Shown: positions 19,976-30,169 of the stretch, piece by piece | How the letters are laid out: each line of letters begins with the position of its first letter | How positions within the stretch are numbered: the stretch's first letter is position 1 | Origin: Flabesymbios commensalis | Taxonomy: Eukaryota > Annelida > Polychaeta > Terebellida > Flabelligeridae | Assembly: GCA_964017125.1 (NCBI GenBank) | Contig: OZ024902.1 | Coordinates: 36,967,219 to 37,031,218 of the forward strand | DNA: 64,000 bases | Reading direction: 5' to 3' | The notes under the pieces: model-generated | Seen by the model: only the letters and a program-made list of their open reading frames with translations | The model's database searches: none | What the model was told of the DNA's origin: nothing | Program-made: the position numbers and the translations under genes

Positions 19976-20134
19976 GAGATGTCCATTTTTCGCGGATAGA
20001 AATATTTTTCGTCATTTGAAGTTGGAATTACTGACCCAATTCCCGGCTTCAAATGACGAAAAAAACTTCTATTCGCGAACGCAATTCCAGCTTCAAATGA
20101 CCAAAAATATTTCTATTCGCAAAAAATGGACATG
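19976..20134. repeat. Compound palindrome behind the stop codon
   Basis: GTCCATTTTT outside, TAGAAATATTTTTCGTCATT and TTGAAG arms inside, with three arm copies: CATTTGAAGTTGGAATT, CGGCTTCAAATGACG and AGCTTCAAATGACC. If the four-TM mRNA extends this far, the structure lies in its 3' UTR. Confidence 0.82.
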
Positions 20135-20263
20135 TCCCAAAAAATTATTAACTGAGAATTTACCAAATAATATCTTGTCAATTTGATTTGATTTGAAAAC
20201 ATGCTTGGTATTTAGCAGGACAAGGAATAATACTTGTTAATGACATATAGCACTGCAATGCCC

Positions 20264-20318
20264 AAGTATCTCTTCACTTGTAAAGTAAGCAGATACTGCC
20301 TTTTGGCTTCACACAGCG
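20264..20318. repeat. H2, right part
   Basis: CTTGTAAAGTAAGCAGATAC then TGCCTTTTGGCTTCACAC; no full left arm. Confidence 0.65.
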
Positions 20319-20354
20319 GAATAGTTCTATCACAAGAGAGCATATAACTACATG

Positions 20355-20432
20355 GCCATTCAAAGTCAAAAGGCACAATTTACTTACTTGAAAAGTAAGC
20401 AGATACTGCATTTTGGTTTTGCACGGCAGAAC
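20355..20432. repeat. H2 hairpin
   Basis: ATTCAAAGTCAAAAGGCA and TGCATTTTGGTTTTGCACGG around CTTACTTGAAAAGTAAG. Confidence 0.8.
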
Positions 20433-20698
20433 ACTGAAATTAAGAGTGCGCAGAATGAGGACAAAATGGGAGCGTTAATGAAAAAATGAACTACATAATC
20501 AGCATTTGAAGTGTCACTCGTGGCCGCTGCCACTTGAAACAACACACTTTTAACATGTTCAACATGTTCAAAGGCGGACATTTTCGTGATCACCTTGTTA
20601 ATATATTCACTGAAAATTCCCATCGTCAGCAGAACGTGTCGCACTGGAGTGGTGCTCGAAATAAAGTGTTTTAAGATTAAGTGAACATTTCTTCTGGT

Positions 20699-20784
20699 AC
20701 ATGTCACATCGCGTTGCTTCAACGTCGAATCAACGTCACCGACGTTGATTTGACGTTGATGCAACGCCATGTGTCCACGGTGGG
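20699..20784. repeat. H3 hairpin
   Basis: CATGTCACATCGCGTTG and its mirror CAACGCCATGTGTCCACGG around ACGTCACCGACGT; arm changes are partly matched on both sides. Confidence 0.78.
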
Positions 20785-20859
20785 TAATTATTGCGTTTGA
20801 AATAAGATGTTTAAGCACTGTTGTACGTGAATATCAGCCTAATTAGTGTGCTATACGTT

Positions 20860-21544
20860 TAAAGCCACGACTCCACATACGCGTGAAGCGTGATGCGTGT
20901 TCACCGAAATCATTGGAAATAGAAAGAGCGACTCCACATGCACGTCATGCGTATTCGTTTTGGGCTCGCGTATTCACCGCTCTGGGAGCGGTCAACACGC
21001 ATCACGCGAGCCTACCATGACGTCATTCGATGGATTCTCCCGGGTACCCCCCCCCCCCCCAAGATCCTTGCATGTGATCCAGGATTCCAGGGACAACCAC
21101 GTGCTGACCCATTCGTAGATTACATAGTCTTCTTTTCTTATTTGTGCTCCTTTCTGATGACAATTTCATTATTATGCCACGCAACGTGATTGATGATCAT
21201 ACGTATCTGGGGCAGTTGGTCAATCTGGTTGAGGAACACCCAGCACTATATGACACTTCATTAGAAGAATATAATTATAATTAAAACATCCGAATTTAAA
21301 AACATTTGGGACAGTATAGCGGAAGCTATGGATGTGGAATCGTTTATAAACTGACTATATTTAGATAAATAATGTGCCATGTCCCTGTGTGTTAAAAAGT
21401 CACAGTAGATCCGCACTGGGTGGCTTCTTCAGTAAAAAGAACTTTGACGCATCACGCATCACATTTTGACGTAAATATGGAGTCGTGCAATACGCATCAC
21501 GCATCACGCTTCACGCATCACGCGTATGTGGAGTCGTAGCTTAA
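20860..21544 (+). mobile_element. PIF/Harbinger DNA transposon relic
   Basis: The body is 20863-21541 between TAA duplications (20860-20862, 21542-21544). Terminal repeats begin AGCCACGACTCCACATACGC and its complement; subterminal ACGCATCACG units repeat at both ends. The inside holds a MADF-like frame at 21174. The transposase is absent, so the copy is nonautonomous. Confidence 0.85.
21174..21353 (+). pseudogene. MADF (Myb/SANT-like) DNA-binding domain fragment of the Harbinger element
   Basis: The frame from ATG 21174 has LGQLVNLVEEHPALYDTSLE and then stops; in another frame from 21286 it continues TSEFKNIWDSIAEAMDVES. This is the MADF signature (hydrophobic-V-E-x-xP-xLYD, then FKxxWxxIA). 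PIF/Harbinger elements are known to carry such a second protein. One shift and stops make it non-coding now. Confidence 0.75.
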
Positions 21545-21592
21545 GCCCATTACGATTATTTACCATTTTCTCGCTAAATTTTCGTATTTTTA

Positions 21593-21760
21593 TTTTTCAC
21601 CCACTTGAAGTTGTGTCTCGCTACCGCGACCCACAACTTCAAGCGGGTGAAAATTACTCATATTTGTTGAGCTTGAGACCGAATATTTGCAAATCTTTAT
21701 GTTTGAACATACATTTCATTCGCAATAACTGTGAGTCAACCTGCCAGTGAAACATAATAA
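21593..21760 (+). mobile_element. R3 MITE, partial
   Basis: Hairpin CACCCACTTGAAGTTGTG around TCTCGCTACCGCGACC, then ACTCATATTTG and CATTTCATTCGCAATAAC. It abuts the Harbinger relic. Confidence 0.65.
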
Positions 21761-21832
21761 AAAGACTATTGTCGTGATTTGTGGCGAAAGAGACCCCGAT
21801 ATTATCACCAACAGAATCATTAAAATGCTAGA

Positions 21833-22228
21833 TAAGGCCACTATGTTTTTTTCTCTGTTTTAGATGAGCGCGCGCATTAGATTTAGGCTGCGCATTACCA
21901 AAAAAAACAGCTGTTTTTTTCTGCCCAGCGCGCGCATTAGATTGTTGCCGATTTCCAGAAAAACAGTCAATTTCGGGTGATAAAAAAGCATTCCGAAAAA
22001 AAAATGTTCATTTCGAGAGACAAAAATATTTTTCCAGCTTTGTTTTATTTTACTTGTTTATTTCGTCGCCCTCATTAACTTTTCCAGAAACATGTCCAAT
22101 GTTTTTTTATTTGGTCGCCCTCATTAAATTTTCCAAAAAGATGTTTAATGTGTTTTTTTTCCGCCCTCCCTCATTGGATTTTGGATTTTTTCTGATCTAA
22201 AACAGTTAAATTAAACATAGTGGCCTAA
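21833..22228. mobile_element. TAA-flanked nonautonomous DNA element
   Basis: The body 21836-22225 has ends GGCCACTATGTTT and its exact complement, between TAA duplications. The inside has GCGCGCATTAGAT twice and three copies of a roughly 45-bp unit with GCCCTCATTAA and TTTTCCA. The TAA duplication fits PIF/Harbinger, but the ends differ from the 20.9-kb element. Confidence 0.78.
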
Positions 22229-22665
22229 TATTATAAACATAATGTGGTGAAAATGGCAAAGATCGATCGTGTAGATTTTAATCTGTATTTTTACATGCAC
22301 TTTCTTGTGTAGGCCTAATTGGCACTTGCCTGGACATCTAGTACACATAAATAAACCTGATATTTTGCCGATGTGACGGCTTGTTAGCTTATTAGACTGG
22401 CATTATGTATTATCACGATATCCACGAGGTACCTCAGGATGGAGGTGATACATCTATTAGAGGACGTGAACCATTTTATCAGCCCTCTCTCGTCCTTAGT
22501 GGAAGAAGAAGAAAAATGAGCACCATCATCCACCAACCACCATGATTTATCAACTATTATACACATTTTAACGCGCGATATTTCAGTAAAAATCGCTTCT
22601 GTTTCGATCAGAAATGATCCCGATCTGATGTTAATCGGTTTATCGCGTCACCCTTTATGTAAACA

Positions 22666-22793
22666 ATATAGGTTCTTTAGAAGGAACCCTTCAGTACTAT
22701 TACCACGCAACCCCAGGAGAACCCTCGCAGGGTTCTCCTGGGGTTGCATGGTAATAATACTGAAGGGTTCTCTTGAAAGAATTTATATTGTTT
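22666..22793. repeat. P3 palindrome, about 128 bp
   Basis: AACAATATAGGTTCTTTAG, AAGGAACCCTTCAGTA, ACCACGCAACCCCAGGAG and complements close on AACCCTCGCAGGGTT. A few bulges; one copy in the window. Confidence 0.87.
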
Positions 22794-22867
22794 AGAGTGA
22801 TATGTGTAAATGGCATCACTGAGATTAGTAATATTATATTCTGCATTATATTATAGTCGATCACCGC

Positions 22868-23008
22868 CCTGAAATTGTAAAATATTTATAATGGCCATAT
22901 AGACCCATAACATAGGTATTCAAATAAAGTGGAAAGAGCTAACTAAGACATTCATGATGATTTCAGATTGAAAAAACCCATTGGTCTCTATGGTTTGTAG
23001 GTTGTCGC
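22868..23008 (-). mobile_element. R2 MITE, truncated
   Basis: AATGGCCATATAGACCCAT, GGTATTCAAATAAAG and AAACCCATTGGTCTC match R2. Confidence 0.7.
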
Positions 23009-23230
23009 CATCTCGCATCAGTCACATGGTGTGATCCATGACTCATGGGGACATCACAGGCACACACTGACTATTGTCTGCTAATAGATCATCTCCCGCT
23101 CGTTATAAGTCTTTGTGTTTGTCATCCCGATGATAAGATCTACCGGAGCGGCCATCTGCTCTCAGGATTTCAGGGAAGTCCCTCAATCCTGGTCAGTGAG
23201 TCAGTGAGCCAGACTAAGACGTGAGGTCCG

Positions 23231-23301
23231 CAGTGCAGAGGCAAACCGCAGTAACTGTTTACTTGAAAAGTGAGCAGTTACCGCTGTTTCACTTTGCGGA
23301 G
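23231..23301. repeat. H2 hairpin, arm variant
   Basis: AGAGGCAAACCGCAGTAACTG is matched by CAGTTACCGCTGTTTCACTT; differs from the usual GGCAGTATCTG arm on both sides. Confidence 0.8.
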
Positions 23302-23393
23302 TTTTATCTAATCGTTGTAATCTTGCAGTTAGTCTTTTTTTGCAGTTCTTAGCTACTACTAGCAACTCTCGCAGGTGAACCAGCCTTAGAAAA

Positions 23394-23492
23394 AAAGACG
23401 TTAAACCAATGTTGTTTTAATGTTGGCCCAGCGTCGGAGACGGTGGGCCAACATTAAAATAGCATTGGTTCAACGTCTTGCGTTTGTTGGGG
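23394..23492. repeat. H1 hairpin element
   Basis: GACGTTAAACCAATGTTGTTTT and its partner ATAGCATTGGTTCAACGTC; centre GCGTCGGAGACGG; right end GCGTTTGTTGGG, left end truncated. Confidence 0.82.
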
Positions 23493-23770
23493 CGTCCCTT
23501 CTTAGCACCTGCGAGACGCTGGCCGACGCTGGTTCGATTCTGATCTAGCCTCCCATGTAGACGTTGAGCTAGCGGCGGGCCGATTCCTCGTATCAGTACA
23601 AATTCCGAGAAGCACCACATTGAAAAATGAAACCTGTACTGGAGGACTACATGATTTGGCTTCTCCATTTTGGTAATTATATACCTCCATATATTATATC
23701 TAAATATCTATATACAGTACGTGTTCACTCATAAAGATTATGTATAAATACATAAAAAATCATAAAGATT

Positions 23771-23855
23771 ATATCGTCGCCTCGGAGCCAAAGGATCCTA
23801 TCTGCCACTCTAACGAGTGTCAGATAGGATCCTTTAGCTCCGAGGCGACGATATA
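23771..23855. repeat. P1 palindrome, copy 2
   Basis: Longer than copy 1: ATATCGTCGCCTCGGAGC starts a roughly 40-base arm ending at CACTC/TAAC/GAGTG. It keeps nearly every base of copy 1, 23.5 kb away. Confidence 0.87.
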
Positions 23856-24090
23856 TACATTGTAAATACATATAGATGAAACCACTATGAGAGCCACACA
23901 TCGCATGGTTTAACCAAACTACTGGCGCAAGCACTGGTAAACACGATTTTAACTTATGCACAAAAGCAGTTTAGGCCAAATACTGTTTAAACCGGGCAGT
24001 TTATCGACCGAAAGTTAAACCTGCTCAGGGGGTAACTTAAGCACTGGTTTCACATGAAGTGGAATTGACATTATAATGATAATGAACGCA

Positions 24091-24430
24091 AATATACGAA
24101 ATAAAAATGAAATGAATCCGGCTTTAGGCCACCTTTGTGCACATATAGGCTAAACTGGGCCAGGAGAACCTCCTGAGGATGGTGAGATGATTGAGATGAC
24201 ACTGTCCTCCAGACACAGAATTCGAAATTCGAGCCCTGGCGGTCTGAGGCCGAGCACGCTACCTCTCGGTCACGGAGGCTCCCCACAATACTGACTTTCA
24301 CACGTGGATGGGGAAGAAACATTTTTGTTTCTTTCAAACCGCCGAGACCGGGAACCGAACCCCGAACTCTGGCGTGAAGGGCAGCGGTGCTAACCACTAC
24401 CCTAGGGCCCCCGCCCCAATATACGAAATA
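24091..24430 (-). mobile_element. tRNA-derived SINE, full length, 13-bp target duplication
   Basis: Direct repeats AATATACGAAATA at 24091-24103 and 24418-24430 enclose 314 bp. On the minus strand there are two tRNA-like modules: GTAGTGGTTAGCACCG with GGGTTCGGTTCCC, then GTGACCGAGAGGTAGCG with GGGCTCGAAT; then the CTCAGGAGGTTCTCCTGGCC segment and a TTCATTTCATTTT tail. It serves as the reference copy here. Confidence 0.93.
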
Positions 24431-25118
24431 GAAGAGTATAGAATAAAAAAATACACAGACTGATTATTTATTATAAATGTACTTTGTTTTGTTGATTAGT
24501 AATATTTTTTTGAATTGAAGAATATTATACAAGTGTCGCTTAAATGACGAAGACGATGTTAGAGATGAGTAAGTCATATTGACTTATATGAAATTGTCAT
24601 TAAACTGGCGCCTAATTATTCGGTTTAATGGCTATTATTAACATAGAACATTTTACTACTGTATATTCTTGCATGGTCATATTTTGACATAGCCATACAT
24701 TCTTTCATCGTTTCTCCTTTTCTCCAGTTAACATTCCTTTTTATCACACGGAATACCTGTCTTGGAGGACCCAGTATCGCATTCTAATCCCAGCCAATGG
24801 CAGAGTAACTCAGTCTATCCCATGACGAGATCAGCCAATCACCGCCGTCATTCAGTTGTTATTTCAATTAGGATATAGAATACCATTTGCTGGGTTAACA
24901 ATTAATAATAATCGGCTAATATAAGGATTAGGCTATTATCGGAAGGTTATGTTGATATTTTATCCATACGATATTTGAATTCTGAGTAACATGAAGTCTG
25001 ATAATTAAAAAACGACACAAAAATACATTGGATACTGCATCAAAACGATATCAGAATGCTTATCTTATATAATATCAATTACAGGTTCTATAAAAGAGAA
25101 AACGATCTACTTCTTCGA
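24431..25118. other. No supported gene
   Basis: AT-rich; no frame over 60 codons with any sign of coding and no recognised repeat. Confidence 0.5.
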
Positions 25119-25201
25119 CCCAACAAACTGTAGACCTTGATCCACTGTTATTTTAATGGTGTACTACTGTCTGCGACGTGACACAACGTTGAAACCAACA
25201 T
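25119..25201. repeat. H1 hairpin, degenerate
   Basis: CCCAACAAACTGTAGACCTTG and a CTGTCTGCGACG centre; right arm short. Confidence 0.55.
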
Positions 25202-25660
25202 ATTCTGTATACACAAAATGAATAAATATTCATTCATTCATTCATTCATTCATTCATTCATTCATTCATTCATTCATTCATTCATTCATTCATTCATTCA
25301 TTCATTCATTCATTCATTTATTCATTCATTCATTCATTCATTCATTCATTCATTCATTTATTCATTCACTTTGTATGTGGGCAACATCCATTTGTGTGCA
25401 TGAACGTAAACCAACATATTCTGTGTACACAAAATGAATAAATATTCATTCATTCATTCATTCATTCATTCATTCATTCATTCATTCATTCATTCATTCA
25501 TTCATTCATTCATTCATTCATTCATTCATTCATTCATTCATTCATTCATTCATTCATTCATTCGTTCGTTCGTTCGTTCGTTCGTTCGTTCGTTCATTCA
25601 TTCATTCATTCATTCAATCGCTCGCTCGTACGTTCGTTCGTTCGTTCGTTCATTCCCAGA
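25195..25660 (+). repeat. Duplicated (ATTC)n arrays
   Basis: Two arrays (25228-25372 and about 25442-25660) are each preceded by the same leader CCAACATATTCTG then ACACAAAATGAATAAATATT, so the unit was duplicated. The second array passes into (GTTC)n and (CTCG)-like variants. Confidence 0.88.
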
Positions 25661-25698
25661 TGACAAAAGCACATAGCAACAATGGTATCACTGTTGAT

Positions 25699-25801
25699 CC
25701 CAGCAAATACGGGGAATTCACCCAATGCTGTTTCAATGTTGGCCCAACGTCTTCCACGCTTGCCCAACATTGAAACAGCATTGGTTGAATGCCCTGTGTC
25801 G
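25699..25801. repeat. H1 hairpin element
   Basis: CACCCAATGCTGTTTCAATG and its mirror; centre ACGTCTTCCACGC. Outer sequence GGGGAATTC replaces CGAGACG. Confidence 0.82.
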
Positions 25802-26229
25802 GATTCATTGTATATTTGCAGAAATGCATAAATAAATTGTTATGCACTTCTGATATTTGGCATATTTGTTTTTAATATTATTAGGTAGATTATGCGAGGT
25901 TTTATCATGTTTATTGGTCTCTTATAATACCTCAATATACGAATATCGGACAGCCATGAAGAATAGGGCATGTGCGTCATGCATTCTAGTAAAGATAGAA
26001 CAATGAAACTTTAAATAGAAAGAAAAACACCAAAGTTATAAATAGGTAGGTCTCTATCTATATATACACACGTTTCCATTTCTAATGGGAAGATGAGGCG
26101 AAATTTGTTAATTTTAGATGATTGACTAAAAATCCCTAATTAATAATGTAAATTACCCACTTATTTGTCATGAATATACGGTGATAGAGTGCGTCTGACT
26201 CAATAGCACGGTTATAATTATATTGGCAA

Positions 26230-26486
26230 TTAACCCTTTAAGTCCTCACGATGCATTAAAGCATCATATTAGGCTACATCTCTGAAAAGAGACTTGACTT
26301 TCCTACAACTAAGGGGTTTAGAAGGGAAACTTTGATGAAACTGCTTTGCCAATTCATGGAAATTTTTGTTTATTTGTCACCCACTTCGAGTCATCTATGA
26401 CATCCACTACAAGTCGAGAATTGCGGCAGCAATTCGCGCCTTGTAATGGATGGAGACAATGGTAAACTCAGGCTCGAAATGCTTAA
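26230..26486 (+). mobile_element. R4 MITE, copy b
   Basis: Begins TTAACCCTTTAAGTCCTCAC. It contains the stem CATCCACTACAAGTCGAG around AATTGCGGCAGCAATT and ends near CTCGAAATGCTTAA. Confidence 0.78.
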
Positions 26487-26571
26487 CCAGAATCTGTGTC
26501 ATGTTATACTTGATAATTTTTCTGGCAACCCAGAATAGCTTCATCTGACGTCTCTACTTTTATAGGCCTAT

Positions 26572-26649
26572 CCCAGTTACGAGACGTTGACCCTGTTGTT
26601 TTGATGTTGGGCCAGCGTCGCAGACGCTGGACCAACATTAAAACAGCAC
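26572..26649. repeat. H1 hairpin, shortened
   Basis: CAGTTACGAGACGTTGACCC then CTGTTGTTTTGATG and mirror; centre GCGTCGCAGACGC. Confidence 0.7.
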
Positions 26650-26837
26650 TGGGATATTTATGAGAACACGCGTAATATTTTCTAACTGATGGCGAAATGA
26701 TGGGCTAATGGTCTGTTAGGCGTAGATGCAACGTCGTGCACGCATGGGAATATGAGAGAGTGAAACTACTAGTTTAGTAACGTTAGTAGTAAAAAATATA
26801 ATTAAATCATTATACTAGTATTCCGATATGTATAGAG

Positions 26838-27090
26838 TGCCCGACCCCAGACCAGCAGGGCTAGTATTTCGTATTATATGCTGTGCCTAGCTGAGAAATG
26901 AATGAATGGGGTTTATGGCCACCTTTATATTTGTTTATGTGCACATATATATAGGCTAAACATGCCGATCTAGCTGGAGGGTAGTGTCATTTGATTCATT
27001 TAACCATCGTCAAGAGATTCTCCTGGCCCAGTTTAGCCGTTTACGGCACGACTGAGTACAGAAGTGGTCTAAAGCTCCAGTCATTTAGTA
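26838..27090 (+). mobile_element. SINE with a second SINE tail inserted in reverse
   Basis: The host SINE (GCCCGACCCCAGACC ... ATTCTCCTGGCCCAGTTTAGCC) is split at 26894-26969 by a minus-strand SINE end (AATGAATGAATGGGGTTTA, then GTGCACATATATATAGGCTA). A 7-bp duplication CTAGCTG flanks the insert. Confidence 0.82.
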
Positions 27091-27423
27091 CAAAAAACGG
27101 CATATAAACTCTAACCAATTGTATGGCATTATGTTGGTATTATGCCAGTATAATATTATAACACAAAACAGTATGTGCACGAATCAGCAGAAATGAAGTC
27201 GAACCAGCCCGAATGAAGAATTTGCCAAAAGAATCGAGCCACATTTTCATGAGCGAAATTTATAAGCATTTATAAGCTTTGTACGATTGTCGCTCGAATT
27301 ACCAGCATTGAATCATTCTTGTATATATTTGCACAATGATCGATTCCTGAATAAAATGTACTTCTCCAATTCAAATGCATGGTTAAATCAGGGTTAAAAA
27401 TAAGCTTTTAGAAGATAATACAT

Positions 27424-27515
27424 CCCAGTAAACACAAAACATTTATATAACATTTGTACAACGCCGGCGTTTGTCCAACATTGTACAAATGTTATACAAA
27501 TGTTCTGTGTACTTC
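27424..27515. repeat. H4 hairpin
   Basis: CCCAGTAAACACAAAACA and its mirror; centre reduced to ACGCCGGCGT. Confidence 0.8.
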
Positions 27516-27794
27516 GAATGACTGGGAAAATGACTAGTTATTATATCAAACAATTTTAACTTGGTGGCACTTGGACGCATTTTGTCTCTAGTGTGACGTA
27601 TTACTGGACATATTGGCCCGAATATTTAGAATGCACTAAGAATGAAGAGAGAATGATCCTTGTTCATACCGTGTGTAATTATTCAGATTTAATGCGGCTT
27701 TCAAGGCTCATCACACCTAAAATCACATGTCGACCCAATGTTGTAATAATGTTGGATTAGAAGTGGCTAACTGTTTCGATATCCCCTCGAACAT

Positions 27795-27973
27795 ATCGAA
27801 TCCAGTCAAAATGGCTCCTGGGGAGATTAGCCTGTATGTACAGTGAAGTACATTCATTCATTCATTCATTCATTCATTCATTCATTCATTCATTCATTCA
27901 TTCATTCATTCATTCATTCATTCATTCATTCATTCATTCATTCATTCATTCATTCATTCATTCATTCATTCAT

Positions 27974-28040
<67 letters not shown>

Positions 28041-28368
28041 TATATTTATTTATTCATTCATTCATTCATTCATTCATTCATTCATTCATTCATTCATTCA
28101 TTCATTCATTCATTCATTCGTTCGTTCGTTCGTTCGTTCGTTCGTTCGTTCGTTCGTTCGCTCGTACGTTCGTTCGTTCGTTCGTTCGTTCATTCATTCA
28201 TTCATTCATTCATTCATTCATTCATTCATTCATTCATTCATTCATTCATTCATTCATTCATTCATTCATTCATTCATTCATTCATTCATTCATTCATTCA
28301 TGTGTTTGTTCGTTCGTTCGTTTGTTCATTCGCTCGTTCGTTTGTCCTTTCGTTTGTGAGTGAATGAA
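27795..28368 (+). repeat. SINE tail followed by a 500-bp compound (ATTC)n array
   Basis: CTCCTGGGGAGATTAGCC and a GTACA...CATTC tail are a SINE 3' end. The array then runs ATTC (27851-27970), ATTT (27971-28052), ATTC, GTTC (about 28119-28190), ATTC and a mixed end. Confidence 0.88.
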
Positions 28369-28687
28369 TGAACGAATGAAGGAAGAATATCCTAATCGAG
28401 CCTTAATGTGTCGAACAACGTTAGAAGTTTAAAATCCCTTTTAATCGCTGGGAATACACTTGCTTTACACGCAAGCCGATACAGCCTATATTGGCCTTTT
28501 TGCAGAGGAGTATGGTTTCAGATTTGTCATCATGTTCCCAGAAGCAAACGTCATTCAGTTTCATTTTAAATTGTAATGATGTCTAATTATTGTGATTCAA
28601 ATAAAATCCCGGATTTGCTGTGCGGCGATCACGATCACAGTGCTCATCATCTTAGATTGACACGACTCGTCATGACGGGACACCTAT

Positions 28688-28796
28688 CCCAACAAACACC
28701 AGATGTTGTCCCGATTTTGGTCAAATGCTGTTCTAGCCTCGTAGATGGTGGCCCAGTGTTGGCCTAACATCGGTACAACGTCTCGTGTTTGTTAGG
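28688..28796. repeat. H1 hairpin element, diverged
   Basis: CCCAACAAACACCAGATGTTG and TCTCGTGTTTGTTAGG; the centre CCTCGTAGATGG has drifted. Confidence 0.7.
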
Positions 28797-29600
28797 TATC
28801 TGCCTAGACGACAAAACCACCTGCCGGGATGCCGGCCCACAACATAGAAACAGGGGGCCGACATTCACCCGTAACTGCTGGCACAGCAATCGCCCAATGT
28901 TAGAGCACTAATCTGACATTGGATGGATGATTGGTGGGCAACTCGCTGATATGCATTTTTTGTAGTGGATTTTTAACGACGTTCATCATAATTATAGCTA
29001 CTTATCTGGTGATGACCGCTATTTATAAATATATGACCAAGCATTTCGATTGAAGATTAAAAAGGCAACGTTGATTGGTGGTTGAGTGCGTTTTGTAGAC
29101 GAAGTCAGAGAGTGTTACGTTCAAGAAGAAGTTATTAAGTTGACATAGTCAGATTCATAACGATGTTTAGCGATCTATCGAGTCAATGCATGTGAATGAA
29201 AATATAGGCCTACCTCTACATAATATAATATATTTAACTTTTAAAATATTGTATCAGCATGGAAATAGTACTTATTTTTATATATAATTCGTATCACTTT
29301 CCTTTGTAATTTTAATCGTGCCCCCCCTCCCCCACCCCTCAAAACAAGTATACAGTAGGAGGGTCATCAGAGATTTATAAATAACAGTATATTTTGGGGA
29401 AAATCATATTTTAGCTTGTTAATAATTATTCATTTTGTTATTGCTATTTTGAGATTAGTTTTCCATTGCAAGTTATTGCTTAGAGTAAGGCTCTAAATTA
29501 CACATTCTAATGTGGTATTATGTACTTCTAGTTATGCAAGTAACGTGGTATCGTCTGCATAGTTTAGTATTTGAAGTAATTTACTACAACTTGGCATGTG
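28797..29600. other. No supported gene
   Basis: AT-rich with a C-rich tract near 29325. A few GGCCCA and CCAACAT words near 28840-28900 may be an eroded H1. Confidence 0.45.
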
Positions 29601-29610
29601 ATTTATTTAC

Positions 29611-29890
29611 CCTGGTGCAGTGGCTAAAGCTGTCTGCTTGCAAAGTAGGAGATCGCAGTAACCCCGCTCTTGCACTCATGTTTCAAGGAAACCAAATGTA
29701 TCTTCCCTGCTCACTCGTAAATATATTGTGGGGAGCCTCCGTGACCGAGAAGTAGCGAGCCAGGCTTCGAATTTCGAATCATGTGTGTCTGGAGGGCGGT
29801 GTCATATCATCACCATCAGGTGGTTCTCCTGGTCCATATTAGCCTATTATGTGCACAAAGGTGGTCTAAAACCCCATTCATTTTATTTGT
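29611..29890 (+). mobile_element. tRNA-derived SINE with alternative head
   Basis: Head CCTGGTGCAGTGGCTAAAGC (box-A-like) and an eroded box B, then GTGACCGAGAAGTAGCG, TGGTTCTCCTGG and ACCCCATTCATTTTATTT. The head differs from the 24-kb copy and matches the 62.4-kb copy. Confidence 0.82.
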
Positions 29891-30169
29891 ATCGGCCCAG
29901 GAGATTGTGTTTTTGTGGTTTTGGCTTGATTGTTTGTTCGGCTAAAGAACAATCCATTAAATTATGAGGATGATCTGGATTACGGCCAGGATCCAGAATT
30001 AAAAAAAAATTGTGTCCTAGGCGGAGGTTTGAAGTCTCTGACTGTCTATTAAATAAAACAAAAACGAAAGATCCTTTAATTGAACACTTTCGGAACACCT
30101 CTTTGGCGATATGTGAATTCAGATTTTATGTGGTTGAATAAAACGAATTATCTTCTATTTGTTAGATAT

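Noticed and set aside
25218-28367. Long open frames encoding SFIHSFIH or SFVRSFVR repeats
   Set aside because: They are translations of (ATTC)n and (GTTC)n arrays; the unit has no stop in these frames, and there are no flanking coding signals.
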